DNA of 20,917 nucleotides from Chara braunii (GCA_003427395.1 BFEA01000334.1:1447107-1468023); one strand, 5' to 3'. Positions 8,944-17,219 are shown, numbered from the stretch's first letter. Made by a program: numbers and translations. Notes: a model not told the origin generated them from the sequence alone.

Positions 8944-9107
8944 ATGATGATGATCTAAAGATTCTAAAGACCGTCGCCCTTTCAAACAAAAAAAGCCGAA
9001 TCTGGCTAATGGCCCCAGCCTTTTCCAGGTTGATGATGATCCAAAGACCATCGCCCTTCCAAACAAAAAAAGCCGAATCTGGGTGACGGCCCCAGTCTTT
9101 TCCAGGT
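8944..9107. repeat. Tandem duplication, about 78-86 bp unit
   Basis: Copy 1 (8944-9029) and copy 2 (9030-9107) share TGATGATGATCYAAAG, CAAACAAAAAAAGCCGAATC and GGCCCCAGYCTTTTCCAGG. Copy 1 carries an extra 11 bp that repeats CTAAAGA. There are several substitutions, so this duplication is older than the one at 7804-8117. Confidence 0.88.
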
Positions 9108-9298
9108 TGTTTGTGAGGGAATCCGGGCCTCATTCGTCGTGGTGCCCATCGGAGGTCGCCTCGTCCCCCCCCCCCCTTGGTGTGAAGTTGTAGATGTTGT
9201 GTGGATGGTGCTGTGTGCCCTCGTCGTCTGCGGTCATGCGCTCGATGGAGCTATTGTGCGCCACGTGCCTGTGTGGTTTTGTGCATGTGCATGGCGCA

Positions 9299-9351
9299 GG
9301 GTAAGGACACTAAAAAAAAAAAAAAAAAAAAAAAAGGGTAAGGACACTAAA
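9299..9351 (+). repeat. Poly(A) tract flanked by 16-bp direct repeats
   Basis: GGGTAAGGACACTAAA occurs at 9299-9314 and identically at 9336-9351, and the interval is nothing but A. This is the signature left by target-primed reverse transcription: a target-site duplication around an insertion so 5'-truncated that only the tail remains. Slippage or a local duplication across an A run is the alternative. Confidence 0.7.
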
Positions 9352-9354
9352 GCC

Positions 9355-9645
9355 ATGCAGGCATGGGTGGATATGGCAACCGGTATGGTTCCGCCGCTTT
9401 AGTACACCGTGCCACGGCGGCCGTATGTACAACTGGTATGATTCCGCTTTTGTGCATGTGCTAAGAAACGCGGCTCCTTAGGCTGATGGCGTGGGATCGA
9501 ATCCATGCATGCACAGGGGAATGGATATCACAACCAGCATGGTTCGACGATTGTACACCGTGCCATGGCTGTAGCGGTTAAGAAACTCTGCTCTTGGGGT
9601 TGAGGGTGCCAGTTCGAATCCGCACATGCACGGAAGAGGTCCAAG
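9355..9645 (+). repeat. Dimeric tRNA-derived repeat, two diverged head-to-tail copies
   Basis: Copy 1 (about 9355-9505) and copy 2 (about 9505-9645) share GGTATGGTTC/GCATGGTTC, GTACACCGTGCCAYGGC, TAAGAAAC and a B-box-like GATCGAATCC or AGTTCGAATCC, followed by CATGCAC. In copy 2, TGGCTGTAGCGGTTAAG with AGTTCGAATCC gives A and B boxes at tRNA-like spacing. This is best explained as a tRNA-derived SINE duplicated in tandem. It does not fold into a clean tRNA by eye. Confidence 0.5.
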
Positions 9646-9729
9646 GCTGGAAACAGTACCGACTGATCACCTTGCTGAAAATCAGATGGTACACAAAACC
9701 AGTGCTGCATACCGAGAAAGCCAGGATTA

Positions 9730-9990
9730 AAAAAAGAAAAATAAAGAAGAAAAGAAAAAGGATCACCCCACTACTGCTGGTTGATAACAACTGAGAAGTC
9801 CCCCCCCCAAAAAAAAAGAAAAAAAAGAAAAAAAAGGAAAAAAAAAAAGAGGATCACCCCACTCCTCTGGTTCCTTCTGCCAGAGCCCACAACTGCCATT
9901 CAGTCCACCAATGCAACTGAGACACCAAGATCCCCCAGAAAATGAAAAAAAAAAAGAAGAAAAAAAAGGATCACCCCACTCCTCTGGTTC
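9730..9990. repeat. Three A-rich tracts each followed by GGATCACCCCACT
   Basis: GGATCACCCCACT occurs at 9760, 9851 and 9968, each directly after an A/G tract of 25-45 nt. Copies 2 and 3 continue with CCTCTGGTTCCT. The repeated tail-plus-body order suggests duplication of a retroposon end. The Lys- and Phe-rich frames are artefacts. Confidence 0.75.
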
Positions 9991-10009
9991 CTCAGGTTTT
10001 AGCAAATCT

Positions 10010-10680
10010 TTGAGACATCCAACATGCTCTCCTGGATCCACATACTATATCTATCGAGTTTCGCCACGCCTTTTTTTTTTTTTTTTTTGCCCTCACATGC
10101 TTCTTCATCTACTTTGATATTTCAAGTTCTTCCCTGCATTCTGTGTACTATTCGAGTTCAAATCTTTTATTGCACTCTCATTTATATTCCCCCCTGCCCT
10201 CAAGAAAAAGAGCAACACGCTTGCTTCACGTGTGTTGTGGGCCATGGGGATCACCTCCTCTTTTTTTTTTTCCTTTTTTTTCTTGTAGCTCACCTTCAGA
10301 TACGTGACCTCTTTGAATTTCACATGAGCTCCAGATTCAATCAATAGCAGCAAATACAACAGCTTCAGTCTCCCACACTTTCTGATAAGAAAGAGGTCCA
10401 AGCATCCATCTGATAGCTGCAGGCGCAAGTACAATCATAGATAGACACCACAAAAACTTAGAACCACGCAAGCCATTGTGAATCACAGCCTTCTCTTCTC
10501 TTCTCTTCTCTTTTCTTCTCTTCCTTCCTTCATTTCTTTTTCCTTTTTTTTCCTTTTTTCGCTAGGCTACCAGCCATGCCACCCGGGTCACCTTGTTTGC
10601 CCGGGGTGCCCGTCCATGCAAGAGCCATAGAAGGTCCCAGCAAAAAGGGGAGGGGAGGGGGGGGGGGGGGGGGAATCCAA
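10010..10680. other. Pyrimidine-rich spacer with homopolymers
   Basis: Contains a T18 run (10071-10088), a T11 run near 10260, TCTTC pentamer repeats (about 10493-10523) and an 18-nt G run (about 10655-10673). No gene is supported. Confidence 0.5.
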
Positions 10681-10689
10681 AAATTCTGG

Positions 10690-10890
10690 AAAAAAAATTA
10701 CGTTATGCAGAAAAATAAACTGAACAACTTTTGCCTCAGGGTCACATCGAAATTCTTTTTTGGCCCGGCCGGGCAAAAGTCTTCCCTGGCCACTCTAATA
10801 GCCTAGAAGTTTCAGTTTTTTCTTTTTCCCTGCTTTTTTAGCCTGGCCGGGCAAAATTCTTTTTTAGCCCGGCAGGGCAAAAGTCTTCCC
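10690..10890 (-). repeat. Dispersed repeat, copy 2, with internal tandem duplication
   Basis: Inverted counterpart of 2905-3095. Here CCCGGCCGGGCAAAAGTCTTCCC (about 10764) recurs as CCCGGCAGGGCAAAAGTCTTCCC (about 10868), and an intermediate GGCCGGGCAAAATTC lies at 10844. The 100-bp block has therefore also duplicated locally. Confidence 0.6.
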
Positions 10891-11038
10891 CGTGTTGCTC
10901 GACAAGCAACCCTCGTGGTGGACTCGTCCCATCGCGAGGGTTTTGTTGTCTCTATCTTGCAGGTATCGAAGCATCGCGACGTTGTTTCCAAGCTGGCGCG
11001 CGGTGTTATTCAACTTATTCCTCCATTCTGCAGGGGTG

Positions 11039-11060
11039 TTTTTTTTTTTTTTTTTTTTTT
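11039..11060. repeat. T22 homopolymer upstream of the retroelement
   Basis: An uninterrupted T run. The 590 bp between it and ORF1 have a steadier composition than the DNA to the left, so the tract may mark the left limit of the element. No terminal repeat confirms this. Confidence 0.85.
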
Positions 11061-11647
11061 GGAGCTTTACTTTTTACGTTGATCAGCGTACTCCTTTTGC
11101 ATCCTTCATCGCGGGCGATCCTCATTATCTGACCGCTGTTGGTCATTTAGGCCCTTGGTGGTTTCATCGCGATTTGCTTTTCGCTCCATCTTGTATCTTA
11201 CCCCGCCGACGATCTTATCTTCACTATAGTGCTAGCGACTTTTTCATTCTCAGACTTACCTATTCGGTAATGTTGGCGCGTCCATCATTTTCTGGACGAA
11301 GAAGTCCCGTGGATTGTCTCGTTCCTTGTTATTGCATCACTTGTACTGCGAGGGCGTTGTATTTTCACTTCATCTTACATTTGCGATTGTTCTTTCCGCA
11401 TGGAGTATTTGTCACCCATCTCGGACGCTGGCATCGTGATATCATCGATTGATTCGTGCTAGTTATTGATATTCGTATTCGGTCGCATTCAGTTTTGCAG
11501 CTGGTTTACTCATTTCGTTTTTCTCATTTCTCATTTCTCATTTCTCATTTTGCATTTTTCATTTTTCATTTCAATTACGCGGGCATTCGGGGCGGTAACA
11601 ACGTACGATCGCGGCGATCACCACCAAGCTCGGCTCAACTTCAGAAT
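11061..11647 (+). other. Presumed 5' leader of the retroelement
   Basis: No ORF in this stretch looks protein-like. The frames available are Phe/His-rich because of TTTCTCA repeats (about 11508-11572: TTTCTCATTTCTCATTTCTC, then ATTTTTCATTT). The plus-strand frame extending ORF1 upstream of 11648 encodes only this low-complexity run, which is why I do not include it in the protein. Confidence 0.45.
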
Positions 11648-12784
11648 ATGGGACGGTCACGATCGAGGTCAAGATCCAGGTCACCAACTCGAAGGAGTAA
11701 GAAGGACGATTCGAGGCGTGGGAGATCTCCTGCTCGTAGAACTGATCGCTCGCCGGACAGATCCAGCGAAGATAGATTACGAAGACGTGATAAACGTAGA
11801 TCAATGTCCTCTTCTACCTCCAGTAGACGAAGAAGACGCAGCTCATCTCGAGATAGAGGGAGGAACGATTGGCAAGACGATCGCCGAACGGAGTTCCAAT
11901 ACAACAAACTGGCTCCGGGAAACAGAGCTTGGTTCACCGTTGAGCTTCGTGACGAAATGTATGCCCTGCGCCGCGAGCTCGACCGGCCGAGGAAAAAAGT
12001 GGAGAAGCTTTCTGACGATTTCCGAGCACATACTGCGAAGAAACCAGCTGGCGAGATCAGCGCTGACATGCTGAAGCAGGCGGTTGACAAGGCAGTGCAG
12101 GAAGCAATGTCCGGACCCGAGAAGAAGATCGAGGTCGAGACGGACCAGTCTAAGCGCGTTGCGAAAGCCAAGGCTGACGAAGCAGCTAGGATGGCTACCC
12201 TCAAGAGGCAGCTTGATGACATGAAGGAGCTTCGATACGATCTGGAGAATCTCCAAGGACAGATCAACGCCTACAAGTCTCCCCTCAACAAGCCATTCAT
12301 CTCTCCCAAGCCAAGAGCTCCACCGAACAAGACTCCAAAGAGGACACCAAATGCCATCGGTGCTGGCCCAAGTGGAGTGAAGAAGCCAGCGGCCAAGAAA
12401 GGTGGGCGTCCTAATGGAGTGCGTACCTCAGCAAGAAGGCGGATACTTGAAGGCAGACAGTTATCCGAGACGATGCTTGGAGCACTGCAGATGGACGATC
12501 TCAAGAAGCTCTGCGCGAAGTATAACGTACGATACAAGGGGATCCCGCAAGCGCGCGTGGCATTGAGGAAAATTCCCGGGCTGATCGTCGACATTACCGA
12601 GGATCTCGCAGACGACGCTGAGCCAGGTGACGAAGTTCAGGGCAAGGAGACATAACCGGAACCTACAGAAGCATCTAACTCGACCTCTTCTGATGAAGAC
12701 GATGAGGAGGCTGACGAATCAGATGATGCCGCTGAATCCGCTGAGGCCGAACCGTCGGTGGATGTGCACCCTTCGAGCCACTAG
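11648..12784 (+). CDS. Retroelement ORF1: RS-rich, coiled-coil, SAP-like protein with in-frame TAA at 12653
   Basis: I start at ATG 11648 because the product becomes ordered there; the frame is open further upstream but low in complexity. The first stop is TAA at 12653-12655 (335 residues). The same frame stays open for 42 more codons to TAG 12782-12784 and encodes an acidic Ser/Asp/Glu tail. Order: residues 1-75 are rich in Arg-Ser dipeptides (MGRSRSRSRSRSPTRRS onward). Residues about 95-200 are charged, heptad-like and probably a coiled coil. Residues about 203-268 are Pro/Lys-rich and basic (KPRAPPNKTPKRTP, KKPAAKKGGRP). Residues about 272-310 resemble a SAP motif (MDDLKKLCAKYNVRYKG, then a second helix). 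RS and SAP modules bind RNA or DNA in other proteins, so nucleic-acid binding or chromatin tethering is inferred. I recognise no named homologue. Codon use is even, unlike the surrounding repeats. Confidence 0.75.
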
Positions 12785-12849
12785 AATTAACCTGGCCGTC
12801 GCTCTCATGTCTCACCGGTGATATACTATGGAGCTTCTTGCAGTGCTGA

Positions 12850-13338
12850 AGTAGTTCACTTGCAGCTCTCATCAGCCGTAGACAATGGAAAGACTGTCGG
12901 ATTGTAAACCGAGCTTACCGGATTTGCACGATCGCACTGCTTCGCAGGTCCGAGGTCACATGGGGTAGATGGATTGGTGAGCTAATTAACGAGCTGCATA
13001 CTGATGTGTCTGTGCTCATCCAGAGCAAAGTTTGCGTATACGTCTGGATCTCTCCGTGGTGTCGGCATATCTATATTGGTAAGACAATTAGGGGTATCGA
13101 TACCCGATGGAGAGAACACGCTGCAGCAGTCGTCCGTAAGGAGAAGAGGCAGCATCGGAAGCTCTACTCGTGGATTAGCAAGTTTGGTTTACACCGTTAT
13201 GTCTGTATTCCTATATGGGTGGGGAGTATTACTGATGTCGCACACGTGGAGAAGAAACTCATCCAGAAATGGGATCCTTATCTTAACTCACTTCACCGAT
13301 TCAGGATTAATGGTAAGAGGCGGAGTTTAAGAAAATGA
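12850..13338 (+). CDS. GIY-YIG endonuclease domain of the Penelope-like element
   Basis: The frame is open from 12850 to TGA 13336-13338 and has no ATG. The first usable alternative start is GTG 13006, but the protein-like reading begins earlier (WGRWIGELINELHTDVS). Numbering from 13006, CVYVW (10-14) and IYIGKT (22-27) form the GIY-YIG pair. R34 and R36 follow in DTRWREH, where the family has its catalytic Arg. E256-type positions cannot be assigned, but a Glu-Lys-Lys-Leu-Ile segment (HVEKKLIQKWDPYLN) fits the region that carries the metal-binding Glu and the Asn late in the domain. Such nucleases nick the target for primed reverse transcription. The CCHH motif seen in animal Penelope nucleases is not apparent, as reported for Chlamys. 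The missing start and the stop before the RT suggest a broken fusion or an undetected intron. Confidence 0.75.
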   Translation, partial: SSSLAALISRRQWKDCRIVNRAYRICTIALLRRSEVTWGRWIGELINELHTDVSVLIQSKVCVYVWISPWCRHIYIGKTIRGIDTRWREHAAAVVRKEKRQHRKLYSWISKFGLHRYVCIPIWVGSITDVAHVEKKLIQKWDPYLNSLHRFRINGKRRSLRK

Positions 13339-13442
13339 AGTAGACGCAGGAATTATCAAGGAACTTGCCTGGTGTTCCTGTCCGATTTCAGTCAGGAAAT
13401 CTGTGTACCACTAATCTGTCTGGATTTTTTTAACCCCACGCT

Positions 13443-15446
13443 GTGATTCAGTCGTTCCCTGGTAGTCTTTGGGTTGAGCCATGGAAAGTAATTAAGCACC
13501 GATACGGAGACAGCCTAATTATTCTGGATGGTAAGAAGATCACCCTGCGCGAAAGCAGACCTCATATCGAAGTAGGTTGCCTATTCCAAGTTGCCTGTTG
13601 TGTTGAATATATTAGTAAACACGATAGGATCATGAGGAAGCTCATCGCTCTCCTCCGTGCACCATGGACTAGAGCCAAACTATACCGCTGCTCATTAACC
13701 CGCTCGATTGATCTCTACTCTGGAATGTGTGCCATTGCATCGAAGAAAAGTAGGGGAATCCTACGTTGTTGTCTATCTAGGACAGCAATCAGGAAATATG
13801 GTGTTAATATAAGGAAGAGACTGATTTTGAGGGTTCCTTTCTCAATTGACATTGATATCGCTAATGTACTGTGCCTTTTGCAGCAGACTGTACTTTCGAA
13901 TATCACCCACGTATCGCTGGCTAAGACGCTTGTTAAGCGATCGAGAGTCATGTTTGCTAAATCTAAGACTATCGGTGATCCCTTGCACAATCACAGAATG
14001 ATGGTTCCCACCAAACCACACTGTCCTTGTGATCAATTTGACTTTCCGAAGATGGACGCACACGTCCCCTTCAGGCTATCTGACTACGTGACTGACTCTG
14101 TGATGTGCAACTCCAAGAATGTTCCATATTTCCACGGCAAGGACAGCAAGGTAGCCATTGAGCAAGCTATCTCACGACTTATTAACTGCCTTCCTAAGAA
14201 GTATGCTACAGTACCTCCCCTATTTCATAACACTGACGCCTGTGTCACAAAAAAGGAATATAGACGTCATGGTGTTAGTATCTCGACGGTCTTAGGTTGG
14301 AAAGTGAAACTGAGAGCATTTGTCCGGTGTCCTCTGGACCGAAATCCTGGTGAAACCTTTGTGGAATGCCCGATGGTGTTCTGGGGACGGATGCATCAGA
14401 TGTTTATGACAGTACGGAATTATGAAGTCACTAACACTACCATGGAAGACATTCTGGATAAGAACCGGATTGAATACAAGGATCTGGGCTTGACGAAATT
14501 CGCTCCATGGAAAGTACAAGGCAGATATGGGCATGCATACGTCATGCCTAAGCATAAAGATATCACAAAAAGAAGACCCATTGTCAGAACATTTGATGAA
14601 CCCTCGTTGCAGGCATCTAAACTCCTTTCAAGATGTGTTAACTTCCTTACCAGACAGGCAAGGAGTGGTTTTGGTATGCTAGGAAAGAACGAGCTGGTCG
14701 CACGCATCGATGAAATCAACCATCGTGCGGTGAATCTATTCCAGGACCAAGCTGCTGTCCTCTGCAGCACGTTCGATGTGAAGGACATGTTTACATGTCT
14801 TGATCATACCCACATACTCAGAGCCGCTGACTGGTTGGTTTGTCAGTACTTGGCAAAGAACATTACTCACGTATGCCTGAAAATTCAAGGTAATAAGATT
14901 CAACTAGGTAAAGCTAAAGGACTGTGGGGATGGAAGACTATCAAGATTCGTGACTTACCACGGCTACTGCAGTTTGATATCTCACACGCCTATTTCGTGG
15001 TCCACGGGCATTTGCTGAGGCAAGTGCTTGGGATACCGATGGGTAAAGGCTCTAGTCCTGCCATTGCTAATCTGGTTTGTAATTTTGATGAATTTTACTG
15101 GGTAAAGTCACTTGGTTCGGATGAGAGATTAATCCATGGGTCTAGATTCGTGGACGACGTCTTCCTTGCTGCAATCCATGAGAAGAACCAGCCACTGGAG
15201 GCACAGGCCTTACTTAAGCGATTTGCAGACTGTTATCACTCGTCGTTGAAGCTTGAGATCACTGCCACTGACACTGAAAACACAGTTAAGTACCTTGAGA
15301 CATCCATCTGTAAGCAAGACAAAGGACCCCTCCTGAAGTGTTTGCATCGTCTGAAAAATCTGGAGTCACTCCGGGAGGGTTTTCTGGGCATTTTCATACG
15401 ATCAAACACTTCTCGAGTTTCGGTCCAGACAAAGGGAAAGCATTAA
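13443..15446 (+). CDS. Penelope-like (telomerase-related) reverse transcriptase, thumb frameshifted
   Basis: 667 codons are open, starting at GTG 13443. TAA lies at 13431-13433 just upstream, and the first ATG is at residue 64, so the natural start is unclear and probably lay in the nuclease frame. Residues 1-190 are an unassigned linker. HCPCDQF (193-199) supplies the CxC motif typical of permuted Penelope-like elements. The fingers motif is at 362-381 (YGHAYVMPKHKD, then RRPIV). Motif A is FDVKDMF at 444-450 with catalytic Asp445. Motif B is GIPMGKGSSPA from 530. Motif C is RFVDDVF at 568-574 with Asp571 and Asp572. VKYLET follows as the D/E region. The catalytic core is intact. It would copy element RNA at the nick made by the GIY-YIG domain. 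After about residue 625 this frame loses sense, and the thumb continues in another frame. Confidence 0.88.
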   Translation: MIQSFPGSLWVEPWKVIKHRYGDSLIILDGKKITLRESRPHIEVGCLFQVACCVEYISKHDRIMRKLIALLRAPWTRAKLYRCSLTRSIDLYSGMCAIASKKSRGILRCCLSRTAIRKYGVNIRKRLILRVPFSIDIDIANVLCLLQQTVLSNITHVSLAKTLVKRSRVMFAKSKTIGDPLHNHRMMVPTKPHCPCDQFDFPKMDAHVPFRLSDYVTDSVMCNSKNVPYFHGKDSKVAIEQAISRLINCLPKKYATVPPLFHNTDACVTKKEYRRHGVSISTVLGWKVKLRAFVRCPLDRNPGETFVECPMVFWGRMHQMFMTVRNYEVTNTTMEDILDKNRIEYKDLGLTKFAPWKVQGRYGHAYVMPKHKDITKRRPIVRTFDEPSLQASKLLSRCVNFLTRQARSGFGMLGKNELVARIDEINHRAVNLFQDQAAVLCSTFDVKDMFTCLDHTHILRAADWLVCQYLAKNITHVCLKIQGNKIQLGKAKGLWGWKTIKIRDLPRLLQFDISHAYFVVHGHLLRQVLGIPMGKGSSPAIANLVCNFDEFYWVKSLGSDERLIHGSRFVDDVFLAAIHEKNQPLEAQALLKRFADCYHSSLKLEITATDTENTVKYLETSICKQDKGPLLKCLHRLKNLESLREGFLGIFIRSNTSRVSVQTKGKH

Positions 15447-15655
15447 CCATACTCGGGACTGTACACCGTATTCTTTCCAACACGTCGGTTGAGCATGAAG
15501 CAATCCCGATTATCAAGCTATTCTTCACAGAAGCTCGGCTACTCGGGTACCCGAAGAAGCTGCTGAGACAGTCAGTTCACGCGATCTGTCGAACTAGGAT
15601 ACAGAGACGAACGGCCAGAGCCATTCTGACATGGCTTAACGTGAATGTTGGTTAA
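15338..15655 (+). pseudogene. Frameshifted C-terminal (thumb) part of the reverse transcriptase
   Basis: This frame is open from about 15314 and reads SGVTPGGFSGHFHTIKHFSS onward to TAA 15653-15655. It is helical and basic, with GYPKKLLRQ and a final RRTARAILTWL helix, as expected for the RT thumb and C-terminus. The upstream RT frame runs on only to 15446, with low-quality sequence after about 15330. One missing base (or two extra) between roughly 15314 and 15360 would join the two. The overlap is too uneven to be programmed frameshifting, and no slippery heptamer plus knot is obvious. Confidence 0.7.
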
Positions 15656-15700
15656 AAAAGCCAGAGCTCGATATTGTAACCATTTTTTAACGGGTAGTAC

Positions 15701-16510
15701 CAACCCCTAAACTACACTATTTTTTCTAGGCCGGCTGAAATCGTAATTTCTATTTTTTACTATTGAAAATTTTTTTGGCATTATTAAGCTTGACCACGGC
15801 GGAATCTTACCATATAGGCACTTGCTGCCAACGGCAGTTGAAGAATGCTGAGCTCCGCTGCTCAGAGCGAGGAGTTGGGATCGCGACATCTGCAGTTGTT
15901 GTTTTTTTGGACTACAGAACGGCTAGGAGGATATCGGTATACGTGTTTCAACGAGCAGGACGATCTGAGGAAGGAGGAAGTCGGTGGTGACTGTCGAAGG
16001 ACCTCGTAGTTTTTTAGAGTTGAGGCGACTGAGACACTATTTAAGCCTAGTTTGAGATAGCATCATTGCCTGAGTGGACGAGGCAGAAGGGCGATGCTGG
16101 TTGCACTCGTGCAGCCAACTTTTTTGATCTGGCACATTATGTCCTCCTCGAGAGTAAAGCCTCACATTTTGTGCTAAGTGTATCGATTGTCCTGCTTTTT
16201 TTTTTTTCTTTTCCCGACCCTATGCAAGCTCACGTTTCCTGGTCACTGGAGTTTCGTGCAAGGCTAAGTGCGGCAGGGAACCGTCGAAAGCCGAGTTGCA
16301 CCAAAACAGTCGAGTCTCTGGTCAAGAGAAGGACGATGTTTGCGTCATGATGACACCGTTATTCCTCCTCCTGCTGCTTCTGCTGCTATCCATCCGTGCC
16401 AGATCATTCATTCATTCCACCCCCCCTCCAAATCATTGGCACTAATAACTTTCGTTTCTCTCCCCTTTTCCTTTCAGGATTTCAATCCATTTCACTTCTT
16501 TCACCGAACG
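15701..16510. other. Spacer 3' of the retroelement
   Basis: Begins AT-rich with T/A runs (about 15718-15785) and then becomes mixed. A T15 tract interrupted by C lies near 16196-16210. There is no supported gene, no polyadenylation tail typical of LINEs, and no sequence that clearly repeats the region before ORF1. Confidence 0.4.
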
Positions 16511-16514
16511 ACTG

Positions 16515-16960
16515 TGCACTCGCCCGGCCACACATTGCATCCCATCCGATTGCATTCATCCATCTTATCGCATCCCATGCTACCCATGCATCGCACCCCA
16601 TCCAATCCCATCGCCGCCAATCCAATTGCGTTCCCTTTGTTCCCTGAAAATAAATAAATAAATAAATAAATGTTGCCGGCAAATACCCCCAGAGGGTGAT
16701 AAGAGCACCCCCCGCCGGATGGAGGCCGCCATAAGATGGCTTGAAACATCCCATTGGATCCCCATGCTACTGAAACATCCCATCTGATCGGATCCCCATT
16801 CCCTCACTGATCCCATCCTACCCCATCACATCTACTCACCCCACCCCAACCCATCCACACACATCCCATCTCATGCCGTTCCACCCTCCCATCTCATCAT
16901 CGCATCGCATTGCATCCCAAACTCGTCTCATCTCGTCCCATCTAACACTACCTGCTGAAG
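16515..16960. repeat. Degenerate CATCCC/ATCCCAT-rich minisatellite, interrupted by (AAAT)n
   Basis: Dense variants of CATCCCATC, TCGCATCCCATG and CCATCCAATCCCATC appear at about 16515-16620 and again at about 16745-16945. They flank an (AAAT)n tract (16649-16671) and a short GC-rich segment. The TGG-rich minus-strand frames (Trp/Met/Gly) are repeat artefacts. Confidence 0.65.
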
Positions 16961-17039
16961 GGGAATTGGAGGCCTGAGGCAATAATGTTCCTAACGGGGC
17001 CGATAGTGCGATAGGCGAAGGCTTCGCCTCTTGATACCC

Positions 17040-17219
17040 ATGCAGCTTCAGACAGCGACCAGGAATGGCAACGACTTACTTCAAGTTTGTCGGTGTCGTT
17101 CCATGCTTGGCTTGGAATCTGAGCGCCTGAGACTTTACAGTCGGCACTTTAGACGTACTCATGAAGCTTGCTTCAGACAGCGAGCAGGAACGGCAACGAG
17201 CGACTTCGAGTTTGTCGGT
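17040..17219. repeat. Diverged duplication, about 125-bp offset
   Basis: GCTTCAGACAGCGACCAGGA at 17045 and GCTTCAGACAGCGAGCAGGA at 17170 each continue through GGCAACGA and end at AAGTTTGTCGGT or GAGTTTGTCGGT. The second copy differs by several bases and a small insertion. No coding role is evident. Confidence 0.8.

Larger units (their letters stand above)
11061..15700 (+). mobile_element. Penelope-like retroelement with N-terminal GIY-YIG order (Chlamys-type)
   Basis: Three co-oriented coding blocks follow one another: accessory ORF1 (11648-12784), a GIY-YIG nuclease frame (12850-13338) and a reverse transcriptase with a CPC motif ahead of the RT core (13443-15655). Nuclease before RT, linked through a CxC motif, is the defining arrangement of the permuted Penelope-like elements (Naiad in animals; Chlamys in green algae, spike mosses and slime moulds). 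The outer limits are approximate: I find no terminal repeats, pseudo-LTR pair or target-site duplication by eye, and no hammerhead core, as expected for this clade. Several lesions show that the copy is defective. Confidence 0.8.

Noticed and set aside
10892-11452. 186-codon plus-strand ORF upstream of ORF1
   Set aside because: It reads through the T22 homopolymer as poly-Phe and contains no recognisable motif. It is best treated as spacer or leader.
11641-12267. 208-codon minus-strand ORF opposite ORF1
   Set aside because: It is the antisense shadow of the Arg/Ser-rich and coiled-coil coding region. The plus-strand frame has clear domain order and matches the direction of the rest of the element.
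12690-12716. CTGATGA inside the retroelement, hammerhead-like
   Set aside because: It falls in the acidic Asp/Glu-coding tail, has no GAAA partner and no stem II.
13336-13338. TGA at the end of the nuclease frame as a selenocysteine codon
   Set aside because: Selenocysteine use is known in some animal Naiad elements, but here the sequence after the TGA runs only 34 codons to another stop, no SECIS structure was seen, and no conserved Cys position is implied.
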